A stretch of DNA of 64,000 nt, from NCBI RefSeq assembly GCF_002162135.1, contig NZ_CP021382.1:1736001-1800000 (forward strand). Direction: 5' to 3'. Position 1 is the first letter of the stretch; every line of letters begins with the position of its first letter. This DNA is from Cellvibrio sp. PSBB006. GTDB taxonomy: Bacteria; Pseudomonadota; Gammaproteobacteria; Pseudomonadales; Cellvibrionaceae. Made by a program: the position numbers and the translations under genes. Shown here piece after piece: positions 36,449-48,237 of the stretch. Below the pieces are notes generated by a model that saw only the letters and a program-made list of their open reading frames with translations, did not search any database and had not been told where the DNA came from.

Positions 36449-39304
36449 ATGGATAAAACCTACCAGCCCCACGCCATCGAGAAACACTGGTATCAAACCT
36501 GGGAAGAGAAAGGTTACTTCAAGCCAAGCGGTGAGGGTAATCCTTACTGCATTATGATACCGCCGCCCAATGTAACCGGCAGTTTGCACATGGGCCATGG
36601 GTTTAACAATGCAGTGATGGATGCTCTGATTCGTTATCGCCGGATGAAGGGTGATGACACCCTTTGGCAAATGGGCACTGATCATGCGGGCATCGCTACC
36701 CAGATGGTCGTGGAGCGCCAGTTGGCTGCTCAGGATGTAAGCCGTCACGACCTGGGCCGCGAAGCATTTTTGAACAAAGTGTGGGAATGGAAAGAGCAAT
36801 CCGGCGGGACTATTACCCGTCAAATCCGTCGCCTGGGTTCGTCTGTGGATTGGAGCCGTGAACGTTTTACGATGGATGACGGCTTGTCCCGTGCCGTTCA
36901 GGAGGCTTTTGTCCGACTACATGACGATGGTTTGATCTATCGCGGTAAACGTTTGGTGAACTGGGACCCAAAACTTCACACAGCCATCTCTGACCTGGAG
37001 GTGGAGAATCACGATGAGAAGGGTTATCTCTGGCACCTGCGCTATCCCTTGGCCGACGGCGCCATCACAGCGGATGGAAAAAATTATCTCGTCGTAGCCA
37101 CCACCCGTCCCGAAACCATGCTGGGAGATAGCGCGGTAGCTGTTCACCCGGAAGATGAACGCTATCGCTCGCTCATCGGTAAGTTCGTAATGCTGCCGCT
37201 GGTTAACCGGCTGATCCCCATTGTTGGCGACGATTATGTTGATCGTGAATTCGGTACCGGGTGCGTGAAGATCACCCCGGCCCACGACTTCAACGACTAT
37301 GAAGTGGGCAAACGTCACAACTTGCCATTGATCAACGTGCTGGATAAAAACGCGGCCGTCCTGCCTGGTGCGCAGGTATTCAATATTGATGGCAGTGTTA
37401 ATGCGTTGATTGACAGCGCTCTGCCGACACAATTTGCCGGACTGGATCGCTACGATGCGCGCAAACAAATCATTGCCGCCTTCGAAGATATGGGCCTTCT
37501 GGAAAAAATTGATGATCACGCACTCAAAGTGCCGCGCGGAGACAGGTCTGGTGTCGTGGTAGAACCCTGGCTTACGGATCAATGGTACGTCAGCACCAAG
37601 CCTTTGGCAGAACCTGCCATTGCCGCAGTAGAAGATGGACGTATCGAGTTCGTGCCCAAGCAGTATGAAAACATGTACTTTTCCTGGATGCGCGATATTC
37701 AGGACTGGTGTATTTCCCGGCAGCTCTGGTGGGGCCATCGGATTCCTGCCTGGTATGACGCCGACGGGCAGGTATATGTTGGTCGCAACGAAGCCGAAGT
37801 TCGCGCCAAATATAAATTAGCGGCCGATTTACCTTTGCAACAGGATGAAGATGTTCTCGACACCTGGTTCAGTTCCGGGCTCTGGACATTTTCCACGCTG
37901 GGCTGGCCTGAGCAGACCGACTTCCTGAAAAAATTCCATCCCACCGATGTATTGGTGACAGGCTTCGATATTATTTTCTTCTGGGTTGCCCGGATGATCA
38001 TGCTGACCATGCACCTGGTAAAAGATGAACAAGGGCAGGCACAGATTCCGTTTAAAACGGTATATGTTCATGGCCTGGTTCGCGATAGCCAAGGGCAGAA
38101 AATGTCGAAATCCAAGGGCAATGTGCTCGATCCTTTGGACATTATCGATGGTATCGACCTTGAAACGCTGGTTCAGAAGCGCACCACGGGTTTAATGCGC
38201 CCACAGGATGCATCCAAGATCGAAAAACAAACCCGCAAAGAATTTCCCGATGGCATTGCAGCTTACGGCACCGATGCATTGCGCTTCACCTTCTGTTCGC
38301 TCGCCTCTACCGGACGGGACATCAAGTTTGATATGGGACGCGTCGAGGGCAATCGCAATTTCTGCAACAAAATCTGGAATGCCACCCGTTACGTTTTGAT
38401 GCAATGTGAAGATCAGGATTGTGGCCAGGACGGTTCGGAGGATTATGAATTATCCGTCGTTGATCGCTGGATAATCAGTAAATTGCAGTTGACGGAAAAA
38501 ACCGTTTGCACAGCCCTGGATACTTACCGACTGGACCTGGCGGCCCAGGCTATTTATGAATTCGTTTGGGACGAGTATTGCAGCTGGTATCTTGAATTAT
38601 CCAAGCCTTTGCTATGGGATGAAAATGCCAGCGCAGCACAAAAGAAAGGCACGCGACGCACCTTGATTCGTGTATTGGAAACCATTCTGCGTCTGTCTCA
38701 TCCGCTAATGCCTTTTATCACCGAGGAAATCTGGCAAAAAATCAAACCACTTGCCGGTGCAACCGGTGACACTATTATGTTGAGCCGTTATCCGCAAGCA
38801 GATGAGAGTCGCACTGACGCTGAAGCAAGTTATGAAGTTGATGCAATACAGCGATTAATCCTTCTAGTGCGCAACATTCGCGGACAATACAATGTCTCCC
38901 CCGGGCAGGATTTACCGATTTATATTAAAGGCGCATCTCATGGTTACAAGGAAGTGCTAGATAGAAACCGGCCACTACTGAAGAAAATGGCATCCATTGA
39001 AAATATTTCATGGCTGGAGCAGACAGAAGAAGGGCCATTTTCGGCTTCGGGTGTCATTGGCAGTATGACAATACTGGTGCCAATGGCAGACCTGATCGAT
39101 AAAGATGCAGAAATTACCCGGCTTAAAAAGGAACAAGGCAAACTCCAGCAAGAAATTGACAAAATAACGTCGAAGCTGAGTAACCCTGCCTTTCTGGAGA
39201 AAGCTCCTGCGGAAATTGTAACCAATGAGCGCAAGCGCGTTATCGAATATCAAAATTCGCTGGAAAAATTAAATGAAGAAATAGCTAAAATAAATTCTTT
39301 GTAA
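36449..39304 (+). CDS. valS: Valyl-tRNA synthetase
   Basis: A 951-residue class I synthetase that charges tRNA-Val. The HIGH motif (LHMGH, residues 46-50) follows PPPNVTG. KMSKS is near residues 551-555. The editing domain carries [10 protein letters not shown], and a C-terminal coiled coil ([20 protein letters not shown]) matches the ValS tRNA arm. Length is normal. Confidence 0.98.
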   Translation: MDKTYQPHAIEKHWYQTWEEKGYFKPSGEGNPYCIMIPPPNVTGSLHMGHGFNNAVMDALIRYRRMKGDDTLWQMGTDHAGIATQMVVERQLAAQDVSRHDLGREAFLNKVWEWKEQSGGTITRQIRRLGSSVDWSRERFTMDDGLSRAVQEAFVRLHDDGLIYRGKRLVNWDPKLHTAISDLEVENHDEKGYLWHLRYPLADGAITADGKNYLVVATTRPETMLGDSAVAVHPEDERYRSLIGKFVMLPLVNRLIPIVGDDYVDREFGTGCVKITPAHDFNDYEVGKRHNLPLINVLDKNAAVLPGAQVFNIDGSVNALIDSALPTQFAGLDRYDARKQIIAAFEDMGLLEKIDDHALKVPRGDRSGVVVEPWLTDQWYVSTKPLAEPAIAAVEDGRIEFVPKQYENMYFSWMRDIQDWCISRQLWWGHRIPAWYDADGQVYVGRNEAEVRAKYKLAADLPLQQDEDVLDTWFSSGLWTFSTLGWPEQTDFLKKFHPTDVLVTGFDIIFFWVARMIMLTMHLVKDEQGQAQIPFKTVYVHGLVRDSQGQKMSKSKGNVLDPLDIIDGIDLETLVQKRTTGLMRPQDASKIEKQTRKEFPDGIAAYGTDALRFTFCSLASTGRDIKFDMGRVEGNRNFCNKIWNATRYVLMQCEDQDCGQDGSEDYELSVVDRWIISKLQLTEKTVCTALDTYRLDLAAQAIYEFVWDEYCSWYLELSKPLLWDENASAAQKKGTRRTLIRVLETILRLSHPLMPFITEEIWQKIKPLAGATGDTIMLSRYPQADESRTDAEASYEVDAIQRLILLVRNIRGQYNVSPGQDLPIYIKGASHGYKEVLDRNRPLLKKMASIENISWLEQTEEGPFSASGVIGSMTILVPMADLIDKDAEITRLKKEQGKLQQEIDKITSKLSNPAFLEKAPAEIVTNERKRVIEYQNSLEKLNEEIAKINSL

Positions 39305-39464
39305 AGCTGGAAGTTCGCACAATGCGAGTTTGGCGCTAGGGTAAATGTTTCAAAATCCTCACAATTCATGGATGAATTGAAGGAGCTACAGGGATGTATT
39401 TATATGCTTTCGAAATATTTACCCTAATGACAAACGGATTCCGAAGCACTCTTGATCAAAAATA

Positions 39465-39496
39465 AAAAAGCCCGGTTATCGCTAACCGGGCTTTTT
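39465..39496 (-). terminator. Terminator of tRNA-Ser (may also serve valS)
   Basis: Nine-base perfect stem GCCCGGTTA (39470-39478) with TAACCGGGC (39483-39491), loop TCGC, flanked by a five-base A-run on the left and a five-base T-run on the right. It is symmetric and so can stop both the leftward tRNA transcript and rightward reading from valS, which ends 160 bases away. Confidence 0.9.
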
Positions 39497-39500
39497 AATA

Positions 39501-39592
39501 TGGCGGAGAGAGAGGGATTCGAACCCTCGATACCGTTTAACGGGTATACGCCCTTAGCAGGGGCGCGCCTTCGGCCACTCGGCCACCTCTCC
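39501..39592 (-). tRNA. tRNA-Ser (anticodon GCT)
   Basis: 92 bases on the minus strand with encoded CCA. It begins GGAGAGGTGGCCGAGTGGCC, has anticodon loop CTGCTAA giving GCT, a long variable arm typical of serine tRNAs, and the T arm GAGGGTTCGAATCCCTC. Located downstream of csrA, as in many gammaproteobacteria. Confidence 0.97.
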
Positions 39593-39678
39593 GGATAACA
39601 CCAAATTAATCTAACGATCAATTTGTAACCTGTTGAAATATCTATAAAATTCAGCTGACTTAAAAGCAGGTCGCTGTC

Positions 39679-39720
39679 TCAACAGGAGCGGCATAATACC
39701 ATATTTCAAAAAAAATCAAA
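39679..39720 (-). promoter_or_regulatory. Candidate tRNA-Ser promoter
   Basis: On the minus strand, -10 TATTAT (39693-39698) with -35-like TTTGAT (39715-39720) at a 16-base spacer, and a GC-rich discriminator after the -10 as is usual for stable RNA genes. Initiation near 39686 would start the transcript with CCTGTTGA, which can pair with TCAACAGG encoded at 39629-39636 and so close a leader hairpin before the tRNA. Confidence 0.5.
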
Positions 39721-39818
39721 GACTTGATCTCAACTTTATGCCGCTAAAATGGACTCTTTGGCATAAGCTTGGCGGTATGAAATAGGTTTTATAAAGGGAA
39801 CGGTTTTAAAGCGAACTG

Positions 39819-39849
39819 CGCGGCGGTTTATTAGGTAATCTCCGCCGCG
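39819..39849 (-). terminator. GC-rich hairpin after csrA
   Basis: Eight-base perfect stem CGCGGCGG (39819-39826) with CCGCCGCG (39842-39849) and a 15-base loop, 50 bases past the csrA stop. No adjacent T-tract, so termination is possible but unproven. Confidence 0.4.
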
Positions 39850-39898
39850 AGTACACATAGAGCAGGTTATACGAACAAATCCCAATGCCATTGAATGA

Positions 39899-40090
39899 CT
39901 AGTTGGGCTGCTCATCCTGATTTTGCTTTTCGCGTTGAATACGCTGATAAATTTCTTCGCGATGCACTGCAATATCTTTCGGTGCATTGACACCGATCCG
40001 AACCTGGTTGCCTTTCACACCCAGTACAGTCACAGTTACTTCATCACCAACCATCAAGGTTTCGCCAATACGGCGGGTCAAAATCAACAT
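39899..40090 (-). CDS. csrA: Carbon storage regulator CsrA
   Basis: A 63-residue RNA-binding global regulator (RsmA/CsrA) that binds GGA motifs in mRNA leaders and controls central carbon use, motility and biofilm genes. The sequence begins [48 protein letters not shown] and has the conserved VHREEI with R44-type RNA contact. The canonical start is the second of two tandem ATGs (40090), with GGAG seven bases upstream. Confidence 0.97.
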   Translation of the reverse strand: MLILTRRIGETLMVGDEVTVTVLGVKGNQVRIGVNAPKDIAVHREEIYQRIQREKQNQDEQPN

Positions 40091-40316
40091 CATTAATCTC
40101 CTTCACTCATCCTGTAAGAGTACGACTGAGACTCCAATGTCCTTCGCCGCCTCTCGACTAACCCCTGTCGCCACCAGAACCGCTTAGCTCCGGAATAAGT
40201 ATCGTCTACTTTTAGCGAAAAGGAAGAAACCCCCAAAACTTTCTGTTTGCAACTCACCAAACAGTCTTGCTGTACCGCTAGAGTCTTTCTGTTATTTATG
40301 CCGTGTGGAGTAACAA

Positions 40317-41564
40317 TTACCCCCGCACTCTGCTCTCCGACGGCTCGGCATCCAGGCCAAATGCGGTGTGCAAACTACGCACAGCCAACTCCAGATAACG
40401 CTCATCAATAATCACCGAAATCTTGATTTCAGAGGTGGTGATCATTTGAATATTAATACTATCCTGCGCCAATGCCGTAAACATGCGCGATGCTACGCCA
40501 GCATGAGAACGCATACCTACACCAACTATAGACACCTTGGCGACTTTGTCATCACTGCGGACTTCTCGTGCGCCAATTTCTTTGGCGACACTCTGCAACA
40601 CAGCAACGGCTTTGTTCATATCATTTTTGTGCACAGTGAACGTCAGATCAGTGGTGTTATCCGCTGCGACGTTTTGCACAATTACATCGACTTCAATATT
40701 GGCTGCACCAATAGGGGCCAGAATCTTGGCGGCAACACCCGGTGTATCAGGTACGCCGGCAACAGTCACTTTTGCTTCATCGCGGTTAAACGCAATACCG
40801 GAGACAATCGGTTGTTCCATCGTAGAATTTTCCTCGTCGAGGGTAATCAGGGTGCCAGGACCTTCTTTAAAACTGGATAGTACACGCAAAGGTACATTGT
40901 ATTTTCCAGCAAACTCCACGGAGCGAATTTGCAATACCTTGGACCCCAGGCTCGCCATCTCAAGCATTTCTTCAAAGGTAATCTTTTCTAATCGGCGCGC
41001 ACATTCCACAACACGAGGATCAGTAGTGTATACGCCGTCTACGTCGGTATAGATCTGACATTCGTCTGCTTTCAGCGCTGCAGCCAGAGCAACGCCCGTT
41101 GTATCCGAGCCGCCACGCCCCAGGGTTGTGATGTTGCCCTGCTCATCAACGCCCTGGAATCCGGCCACAACAACAACTCGACCCGCCTGCAGATCGGCTC
41201 TCATGTTCGCTTCATCAATAGCTTGAATACGGGCTTTGGTGTGAGCATTATCAGTCAGAATACGAACCTGACCGCCAGTATAGGATCTTGCGTCGACATC
41301 GCGTTTTTTCAACGCCATACATAAAAGAGCAATGGTGACCTGCTCACCTGTCGACACCAAAACATCCAGTTCACGTGGATCTGGTGTTTGTTGAATCTGC
41401 TGTGCCAACCCAATCAAACGGTTGGTCTCGCCACTCATGGCTGATAAAACCACGACCATATCGTGGCCTTGAGCGCGGAATGCGGCCACTTTATCGGCGA
41501 CAGCTTCTATACGCTCGATGGAACCAACAGAGGTGCCACCATATTTTTGAACCAATAAGCTCAT
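40317..41564 (-). CDS. lysC: Aspartate kinase
   Basis: A 415-residue enzyme that phosphorylates aspartate, the first step to lysine, threonine and methionine. It begins MSLLVQKYGGTSVGSIERI, with the kinase motif KYGGTS. The amino-acid kinase domain covers about 1-245 (TTLGRGGSDTTGVALAAAL), and two ACT domains follow (about 265-410), implying feedback control by lysine or threonine. Start 41564 fits the family N-terminus; 19 upstream codons are discarded. Confidence 0.97.
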   Translation of the reverse strand: MSLLVQKYGGTSVGSIERIEAVADKVAAFRAQGHDMVVVLSAMSGETNRLIGLAQQIQQTPDPRELDVLVSTGEQVTIALLCMALKKRDVDARSYTGGQVRILTDNAHTKARIQAIDEANMRADLQAGRVVVVAGFQGVDEQGNITTLGRGGSDTTGVALAAALKADECQIYTDVDGVYTTDPRVVECARRLEKITFEEMLEMASLGSKVLQIRSVEFAGKYNVPLRVLSSFKEGPGTLITLDEENSTMEQPIVSGIAFNRDEAKVTVAGVPDTPGVAAKILAPIGAANIEVDVIVQNVAADNTTDLTFTVHKNDMNKAVAVLQSVAKEIGAREVRSDDKVAKVSIVGVGMRSHAGVASRMFTALAQDSINIQMITTSEIKISVIIDERYLELAVRSLHTAFGLDAEPSESRVRG

Positions 41565-41714
41565 TCCCAGCCTATCCCTCATTAAAATGATATAACAGGA
41601 GCCGCAATTGGCGCGCCACAAAAGGCGGCCAATTAAACAACAAATTACGTGAAAAGTTAATCAAATCCCAATAAAAAAGCGCAAAATCAGCGGTATTTTC
41701 ACCTTTCCTTACAT

Positions 41715-44321
41715 TTACCGGGTTTTTAAACACTGCTCAACCCAAGGGGCAACGGATGCCAGCGCATTTTGCAACGCTGCCACATCTGTTCCACCTCCCT
41801 GAGCCATATCAGGTCTGCCACCACCTTTGCCGCCAATTTGTTCGGCTACATGGCGCATTAAGTCGCCGGCTTTAATCTGATCGGTGATGTTTTGCGTAAC
41901 GCCGGCAACCAGAGCCACTTTATTGGTATCTTCTACCGCCGCCAACAGGACAACGGCTTTACCCAGTTTATTTTTGAACTGATCCACACTGTCACGCAGT
42001 GATTTGCTATCCGCTCCGTCAAGGTTCAGCGATAGCACCTTGATTCCTTGAATATCCACAGCTTGACTGAGCACATCACCACCACCAGACGTTGCGAGTC
42101 GCGTCTTTAACTGCGCCAGATCTTTTTCCAGCTTGCGGTTTTGGCTTGCCAACTGTTCGATTTTTTCAATCAGGTTGTCGCGATTGGTTTTGAGTGTGCG
42201 GGTTGCGCTATCAACTAATTGATCAAGATTGTCGAACAATGCTAACGCATTAGCTCCGGTGACAGCTTCGATACGGCGGACGCCCGCTGCCACACCTGAT
42301 TCCGAAATAATGCGCATCAAGCCGATATCGCCAGTACGGCTGACATGCGTGCCTCCGCAAAGCTCCACGGAAAACCCCTCACCCATGGTTAAGACGCGTA
42401 CCCGGTCACCATATTTTTCGCCGAATAACGCCATGGCGCCCTTGGCTTTGGCTTCTTCCATATCACAATGATCAGTTGTCACAGCACTGTTCACGCGCAC
42501 CTGATCATTGACCAGAACTTCAATCGCTTTCAGCTGTTCCGGTTTAACGGCTTCGAAGTGAGAAAAGTCGAAGCGGAGACGCTCGGAATCGACTAATGAT
42601 CCTTTTTGCGTTACATGCTCGCCCAAGATCTTACGCAACGCAGCGTGCAATAAATGCGTGGCGGAATGGTTTAATGCCGTTGCCTGACGCACACTTGCGT
42701 CAACTTTGGCAGTGGCCTTATCACCCACCTTAACTGACCCCTGCAAGACATGCACAAGATGCAGGTGACTGTCGCCCTGCTTCTGGCAATCTCGCACTTC
42801 AATACGACAGGAGCCGCTTTCAATATAACCCGAATCACCTATCTGCCCACCCGACTCACCATAGAATGGTGTGCGATCAAGGACGATAGCACCATCATCA
42901 CCTTCGCTGAGATGATCCACAACAGCGCCGCCTTTCAACAGAGCCAGAATTTTGCCTTGCTCAGCCAGAGAGCTGTAACCCAAAAATTCAGTCGGCGGTA
43001 CATCCAATCCGGCAGCGGTGTAATCCACTTTAAAAGCGCCGGCAGCGCGGGCACGGGCGCGCTGTGCGTCCATTGCCTTGTCATAACCCGGCACGTCAAC
43101 AGTCAAACCACGCTCACGAGCAATATCATTGGTCAAATCCAATGGAAAACCATAGGTGTCATAGAGCGTGAAAACAATTTCTCCGGGAATTTCTGAACCT
43201 TTTATTTTTGTCAGTGCATCTTCCAGAACAGCCATTCCCTTATCCAGGGTTTTTTCAAATTGCTCTTCTTCCTGTAACAGAATGCGTTCGATATGCGATT
43301 GGTTTTTTACTAATTCCGGGTAAGCATCCCCCATGACCTCAGCCAATGCTTTAACAAGCTTATGGAAGAACGGCTGCTTTTGACCTAGCTGATTACCGTG
43401 GCGAACAGCACGACGAATAATACGACGCAGTACGTATCCACGCCCTTCGTTGGAAGGAAGCACACCATCGCTAATCAAAAATGAACAGGAGCGAATATGG
43501 TCAGCAATAACGCGCAGAGATTTATTTTCCATATCATTGGTGCCGGTAGCTTGCGCCGTGGCCTTTAACAGATGTTGGAATAAATCGATCTCGTAATTGT
43601 TATGTACATGCTGCATCACAGCTGCAATGCGCTCCAGCCCCATGCCGGTATCGACAGAAGGCTTGGGTAATGGAATCAGGGTGCCGTCAGGTTGACGCTC
43701 ATACTGCATGAAAACCACATTCCAGACTTCGATGTAACGATCCAGATGATCGTTCTCACTGCCCGGTGGGCCGCCGGGAATATCTTCACCATGGTCATAG
43801 AAAATCTCGGTACAGGGACCACAGGGACCTGTATCACCCATTTGCCAGAAATTGTCCGCATCAAGACGCGAAATACGATCCGGGCTCACACCGATTTCTT
43901 TTACCCAGATATCTGCCGCTTCATCGTCAGAAATATGAGCGGTTACCCATAAACGTTCTTTGGGAAGCTTCAAAACTTCTGTCAGAAACTCCCAGGCAAA
44001 CTGGATAGCGTCGCGTTTGAAGTAATCACCAAAACTGAAATTGCCCAGCATTTCAAAAAATGTGTGGTGTCGGGCGGTGTAACCCACATTTTCCAGATCG
44101 TTATGTTTGCCACCGGCGCGCACACAGCGTTGAGAACTGGCCGCGCGGCTGTAACTACGCTTATCGCCACCCAGAAACACATCTTTAAACTGCACCATCC
44201 CCGCATTGGTGAATAGTAATGTAGGGTCATTACCCGGAATCAAGGAGCTGCTGGGGACAATGGTGTGTCCTTTGCTCTCAAAAAACTTCAGGTAAGCGTC
44301 GCGAATTTCTGCGCTCTTCAT
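41715..44321 (-). CDS. alaS: Alanyl-tRNA synthetase
   Basis: An 868-residue class II synthetase that charges tRNA-Ala. It begins [19 protein letters not shown], with motif 2 region [17 protein letters not shown]. The editing domain zinc ligands are in [11 protein letters not shown] and CGGTHV, followed by a coiled coil and the C-terminal DHHA1-like domain ([15 protein letters not shown]). The start at 44321 fits the family. Gene order alaS-lysC-csrA is typical of gammaproteobacteria. Confidence 0.98.
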   Translation of the reverse strand: MKSAEIRDAYLKFFESKGHTIVPSSSLIPGNDPTLLFTNAGMVQFKDVFLGGDKRSYSRAASSQRCVRAGGKHNDLENVGYTARHHTFFEMLGNFSFGDYFKRDAIQFAWEFLTEVLKLPKERLWVTAHISDDEAADIWVKEIGVSPDRISRLDADNFWQMGDTGPCGPCTEIFYDHGEDIPGGPPGSENDHLDRYIEVWNVVFMQYERQPDGTLIPLPKPSVDTGMGLERIAAVMQHVHNNYEIDLFQHLLKATAQATGTNDMENKSLRVIADHIRSCSFLISDGVLPSNEGRGYVLRRIIRRAVRHGNQLGQKQPFFHKLVKALAEVMGDAYPELVKNQSHIERILLQEEEQFEKTLDKGMAVLEDALTKIKGSEIPGEIVFTLYDTYGFPLDLTNDIARERGLTVDVPGYDKAMDAQRARARAAGAFKVDYTAAGLDVPPTEFLGYSSLAEQGKILALLKGGAVVDHLSEGDDGAIVLDRTPFYGESGGQIGDSGYIESGSCRIEVRDCQKQGDSHLHLVHVLQGSVKVGDKATAKVDASVRQATALNHSATHLLHAALRKILGEHVTQKGSLVDSERLRFDFSHFEAVKPEQLKAIEVLVNDQVRVNSAVTTDHCDMEEAKAKGAMALFGEKYGDRVRVLTMGEGFSVELCGGTHVSRTGDIGLMRIISESGVAAGVRRIEAVTGANALALFDNLDQLVDSATRTLKTNRDNLIEKIEQLASQNRKLEKDLAQLKTRLATSGGGDVLSQAVDIQGIKVLSLNLDGADSKSLRDSVDQFKNKLGKAVVLLAAVEDTNKVALVAGVTQNITDQIKAGDLMRHVAEQIGGKGGGRPDMAQGGGTDVAALQNALASVAPWVEQCLKTR

Positions 44322-44374
44322 AGGTCGTTCATCAACTCTGCATGGCAATGGAATAGGTAAACATCAGTCAGCGA

Positions 44375-44569
44375 TCAACTTTTACGTTGCGCTTTTTCTT
44401 CACTCGTTAATTGACGAGCTTCACTTTCAAGCATAACGGGAATGCCGTCGCGGATGGGATAAGCCAGACCACTCGCCCAACAGACCAATTCCTGTTTTTC
44501 CGGCTGGTAGTCCAACTCGGCTTTGCTCACAGGGCATACTAAAATACTGAGAAGTTTTTTATCGATCAT
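44375..44569 (-). CDS. Trm112-family protein (YcaR-like)
   Basis: A 64-residue protein beginning [21 protein letters not shown] and containing [25 protein letters not shown], the classical Trm112/YcaR signature with two cysteines at possible zinc positions. In eukaryotes Trm112 activates methyltransferases; the bacterial role is not settled. It is upstream of alaS by 53 bases in the same direction. Confidence 0.9.
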   Translation of the reverse strand: MIDKKLLSILVCPVSKAELDYQPEKQELVCWASGLAYPIRDGIPVMLESEARQLTSEEKAQRKS

Positions 44570-44714
44570 GGCGCTGACTCTTCTTGATCCACAACCGTCG
44601 CTCGCAGGCGGCGGTCAAGCGGTTTAAAAGGGCGGTATCTTACACTGCCGGGCAGGAGGCTGTCTCTAGCCTTGCGCTATGGTTGTTATAGGTTGAGGCA
44701 ACGGAAAACGAAGT

Positions 44715-45548
44715 TTATTCCTTGTTCGCAATCGGTTTCAGTTCAGGCATCGGCTCTACCAATAAGGATGGGTCAACTCGCTCTACAAACCAATTCATGC
44801 GCCAATCCAGATGGGGGCCGGTAGCGCGACCGCTGGCGCCAACTTGCGCAATGACCTGCCCCTGCTCAACACGCTCCCCTTTTTCAACAAGGATCTTGTG
44901 AAGGTGAATAAATGTTGAGGATAGGCCATGTCCATGATCAACAATCAAGGTGCCCCCAGAGAAAAACATATCGGGATGGACCAGGGTGACCATTCCCCCA
45001 GCCGGTGCCCTTACTTCTGTACCGGTTGGTGCGGCGATATCTATCCCGTAATGTGGGGAGTTAGGCTCACCATTGTAGAAGCGCTGACTTCCGTACACGC
45101 CGGTAATGCGTCCTACGAGTGGCCACGTAAATGGTTGCGCAAAATCCCGTAAGGGTAAGTCCACGGTGCGAGCGTCCGCTGCCATCCTGGCTTCGCGACG
45201 ACTGCGCTCTATTTGTTCGGGAGATGGCGTAACCGTGCGCTGCGGAACACCGGTAACACGCTGGATGTTGTATTGGCGCGCGGCAACAGTAAATTCATGC
45301 TCCTGACGCTTGCCATTTTTATCAATTGTTGTCACAACAGCCTTGGGCTGCGCATCGCGCCCCAATCCGATAACGAACTGGCCATCATCGGCAATGCGCA
45401 CGGAGCGATCCATAAATTCAACTTGCGTACCCGCCGGCACACGCCCCAGGAGCACAGCGCCCTGCTGCCATTTCCCCTGAAACTCCAAGGCAAAAACGGC
45501 TGCATTCACAGACAGTCCGATACATAACAAGCATAGATTTCTGATCAC
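44715..45548 (-). CDS. Exported M23-family metallopeptidase
   Basis: A 277-residue exported protein with signal peptide (about 1-20) and an M23 (LytM) zinc peptidase domain at about 165-260. The metal and catalytic residues are in HYGIDIA, DHGHGLSSTFIHLH and HLDWR. An N-terminal beta-rich region and a charged linker (EQIERSRREARM) precede it. Intact zinc ligands suggest an active peptidoglycan endopeptidase in the periplasm, rather than an inactive activator like EnvC. Confidence 0.92.
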   Translation of the reverse strand: MIRNLCLLCIGLSVNAAVFALEFQGKWQQGAVLLGRVPAGTQVEFMDRSVRIADDGQFVIGLGRDAQPKAVVTTIDKNGKRQEHEFTVAARQYNIQRVTGVPQRTVTPSPEQIERSRREARMAADARTVDLPLRDFAQPFTWPLVGRITGVYGSQRFYNGEPNSPHYGIDIAAPTGTEVRAPAGGMVTLVHPDMFFSGGTLIVDHGHGLSSTFIHLHKILVEKGERVEQGQVIAQVGASGRATGPHLDWRMNWFVERVDPSLLVEPMPELKPIANKE

Positions 45549-45602
45549 GAGGGCTCCGTGGCATTAGCGCTGACTGAAGAGAAAAATTGACAATACCGAC
45601 AT

Positions 45603-45630
45603 AAAAAACGGCAGACAAGCTGCCGTTTTT
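45603..45630 (-). terminator. Terminator of pyk
   Basis: Stem CGGCAG (45609-45614) with CTGCCG (45620-45625), extended by A:T pairs, with a five-base loop. A T-run follows on the minus strand. It lies 30 bases beyond the pyk stop and closes the leftward sugar gene set. Confidence 0.9.
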
Positions 45631-45659
45631 GACTACTGATGACCGGAAAGATTCGTCGA

Positions 45660-47102
45660 TTAAATTTTATCGCCGACTCGCAGGATCTTCATGGTATTTG
45701 TGCCACCAAGCAGATTGGTATCGCCACTCGACAAAATAACCAGATCACCATCCACCAGAACGCCCGCATCTTTCAGATTATTTACTGCGCGCAAATAATC
45801 GTCCGCACAAGGTGTACTGGCCGTATCGAAAGGTACAGGATAAACCCCGCGATAAAGCGCCACTCGACGCTGGGTATGCATATGCCGGGAAAATGCAAAG
45901 ATCGGTAACTGCGAGCCCACCCGTGACATCAATCTTGGCGTGCTGCCAGATTCGGTGAAGGCAATAATCGCTTTCACTTTATCCAGATGGTTAGCGGTAT
46001 ACATTGCAGCCAGGGCGATGGATTCATCAATGGTTGTGAATTCCTCATCCATACGATATTTGCTGAAGCTCGCCATCGGATGCTTTTCTGCACCGATGAT
46101 GATACGCACCATTGCCTCGACTGTTTGCACCGGGAAACTACCGGCGGCAGTCTCTGCCGACAACATAACGGCGTCAGTACCATCGAGTACCGCGTTTGCT
46201 ACGTCGAAGACTTCTGCACGAGTCGGCAGCGGACTGTTGATCATGGACTCCATCATCTGGGTTGCCGTGATCACGACTTTGTTCAGGGCACGCGAGCGCT
46301 CGATGATGCGCTTCTGCACACCGATTAACGCTGCATCGCCAATCTCTACGCCCAAATCACCACGAGCCACCATGACGGCATCACTTGCACGGATAATGTC
46401 ATCCAGTACAGCGTCATCAGCTACCGCTTCCGCTCGTTCGATTTTCGATACCAGACCCGCTTTGCCACCAGCCGCTTCCAGCAATGAACGCGCATAATTC
46501 ATATCTTCGGCGCTACGTGGAAAAGAGACCGCCAGGTAATCTACGTCAATCTCAGCTGCGGTCTTGATATCCGCCAGGTCTTTCTCTGTCAGCGCCGGCG
46601 CTGTTAGCCCCCCGCCCTGACGGTTGATGCCCTTGTTGTTGGACAAGGGGCCACCCACCAAAGTGGTGCAGTAAATCTTGGTCCCTTCGATGCGATCAAC
46701 GCCCAGAACAACCCGGCCATCATCAAGCAGCAATTTATCGCCTGGACGGCAATCGTTGGGCAGTTCTTTGTAATCAATACCCACTTGATGCTGGTCACCA
46801 GCATCGCGCGGCAATGCAGCATCGAGGATAAATTTATCGCCCACCTTCAGCTGAATCTTACCTTCAGCAAAGCGCGCAACACGAATTTTGGGACCTTGCA
46901 GATCGCCCAATACAGCCACATACAATTTATGCTTGGCTGCAATTTCGCGCACCATTTCCGCACGGCGGCGATGATCTTCGGGCGAGCCGTGAGAGAAGTT
47001 CAGGCGAACCACATTCACACCGGCCAGAATCAACTGCTCCAGGACTTCGGCTGATTCCGAAGCTGGTCCCAAGGTACTGACGATTTTTGTACGTCTTAAC
47101 AT
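45660..47102 (-). CDS. pyk: Pyruvate kinase
   Basis: A 480-residue enzyme converting phosphoenolpyruvate and ADP to pyruvate and ATP. It begins [17 protein letters not shown], and contains the active-site loop [10 protein letters not shown] with the catalytic lysine, [12 protein letters not shown] and [40 protein letters not shown]. The complete C-terminal allosteric domain is present. Only 14 bases separate it from gap, so they are cotranscribed. Confidence 0.97.
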   Translation of the reverse strand: MLRRTKIVSTLGPASESAEVLEQLILAGVNVVRLNFSHGSPEDHRRRAEMVREIAAKHKLYVAVLGDLQGPKIRVARFAEGKIQLKVGDKFILDAALPRDAGDQHQVGIDYKELPNDCRPGDKLLLDDGRVVLGVDRIEGTKIYCTTLVGGPLSNNKGINRQGGGLTAPALTEKDLADIKTAAEIDVDYLAVSFPRSAEDMNYARSLLEAAGGKAGLVSKIERAEAVADDAVLDDIIRASDAVMVARGDLGVEIGDAALIGVQKRIIERSRALNKVVITATQMMESMINSPLPTRAEVFDVANAVLDGTDAVMLSAETAAGSFPVQTVEAMVRIIIGAEKHPMASFSKYRMDEEFTTIDESIALAAMYTANHLDKVKAIIAFTESGSTPRLMSRVGSQLPIFAFSRHMHTQRRVALYRGVYPVPFDTASTPCADDYLRAVNNLKDAGVLVDGDLVILSSGDTNLLGGTNTMKILRVGDKI

Positions 47103-47116
47103 AACGCTCTCTCGGA

Positions 47117-48124
47117 TTATTTAGCTTGCATCAGAGCAAGAGTGTTATCCAGCATGCGATTGGAGAAACCCCACTCGTTGTCATACCAGGCCAATACTTT
47201 TACCCACTTACCATAAACCTTGGTTTGCAAGGAATCATAGTTGGAAGAATGCGGATTGTGGTTGTAGTCGACAGATACCAGCGGTTCGTCAACATAAGCC
47301 AGTACACCCGGCATTTCAGTTGTCGCAGCAGCCTGCATAGCGGCATTGATGGCTTCTACGCTCACGTCTTTTTCAACCAGTACGTTAAGGTCGACCAGCG
47401 ATACATTGATAGTCGGCACACGCACAGAAATACCATCGAGCTTGCCTTTCAATTCCGGCAAGACCAGCCCTACGGCTTTAGCTGCACCGGTTGTGGTTGG
47501 AATCATCGACTGCGTGGCTGAACGAGCGCGGTAGATGTCTTTGTGGAACACATCCGACAACACCTGATCATTGGTGTATGAGTGAATGGTGGTCATTGAA
47601 CCCTGGACGATGCCGAAGTTGTCGTTCAACACTTTGGCGATAGGCGCCAGACAGTTGGTGGTGCAGGATGCATTGGAGATAACGGTATCGGTAGCCTTCA
47701 ACACATTATTGTTCACACCGAATACCACGGTGGCGTCCACATCGGTTCCCGGAGCAGAAATGATCACTTTCTTGGCACCTGCAGCCAAATGCTGGCCAGC
47801 TTTATCTTTACTGGTGAAGATACCGGTACATTCGTAAACCACATCAACTTTTAACTCAGCCCATGGCAGTTTGGTCGGATCACGCTCAGATGTAATGCGA
47901 ATAGCATCGCCATTAACAATCATCTTGTCACCGTCAACCACAACGCTACCGTTGAATGCGCCGTGGACAGAATCGTATTTGGTCAGGTGCGCGTTCAGGT
48001 TGGCATCACCCAGGTCATTGATACCCACAATCTGAATTTGCTCGCGCTTGCCAGATTCATACAGTGCACGTAAGACATTACGACCAATGCGGCCGTATCC
48101 ATTAATAGCTACTCTGATAGTCAT
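47117..48124 (-). CDS. gap: Glyceraldehyde-3-phosphate dehydrogenase, type I
   Basis: A 335-residue tetrameric enzyme that oxidises glyceraldehyde-3-phosphate with NAD and phosphate. It begins [24 protein letters not shown]; catalytic C154 is in [12 protein letters not shown]. The aspartate-bearing INDLGD (about 36-40) favours NAD. It takes the glyceraldehyde-3-phosphate made by the Eda reaction. Separated from eda by a strong terminator, so it probably has its own promoter with pyk. Confidence 0.97.
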   Translation of the reverse strand: MTIRVAINGYGRIGRNVLRALYESGKREQIQIVGINDLGDANLNAHLTKYDSVHGAFNGSVVVDGDKMIVNGDAIRITSERDPTKLPWAELKVDVVYECTGIFTSKDKAGQHLAAGAKKVIISAPGTDVDATVVFGVNNNVLKATDTVISNASCTTNCLAPIAKVLNDNFGIVQGSMTTIHSYTNDQVLSDVFHKDIYRARSATQSMIPTTTGAAKAVGLVLPELKGKLDGISVRVPTINVSLVDLNVLVEKDVSVEAINAAMQAAATTEMPGVLAYVDEPLVSVDYNHNPHSSNYDSLQTKVYGKWVKVLAWYDNEWGFSNRMLDNTLALMQAK

Positions 48125-48183
48125 TACAGGTTCTCCAGTTAATTTATCAACACCACAGATGTGGGTTTTAATGCAATAACGTT

Positions 48184-48221
48184 AAAAAGCCATGCGCGTG
48201 CTATCAACCAGCACGCGCATG
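48184..48221 (-). terminator. Terminator of the edd-zwf-pgl-eda run
   Basis: Twelve-base perfect stem CATGCGCGTGCT (48191-48202) with AGCACGCGCATG (48210-48221) and a seven-base loop. On the minus strand a TTTTT run follows. It lies just past the eda stop and before gap. Confidence 0.92.
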
Positions 48222-48237
48222 CGATAGTCATCCGCGT

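Larger units (their letters stand above)
39593..39898. other. Intergenic region between tRNA-Ser and csrA
   Basis: No gene seen. On the minus strand it holds a candidate tRNA-Ser promoter (39693-39720) with a leader that can fold, and a GC-rich hairpin after csrA (39819-39849). Open frames that extend through it into csrA are in the wrong frame and are not credible. Confidence 0.6.

Noticed and set aside
39736..39993. Minus-strand open frame reaching into csrA
   Set aside because: It is out of frame with csrA, has no ribosome site and no family match.
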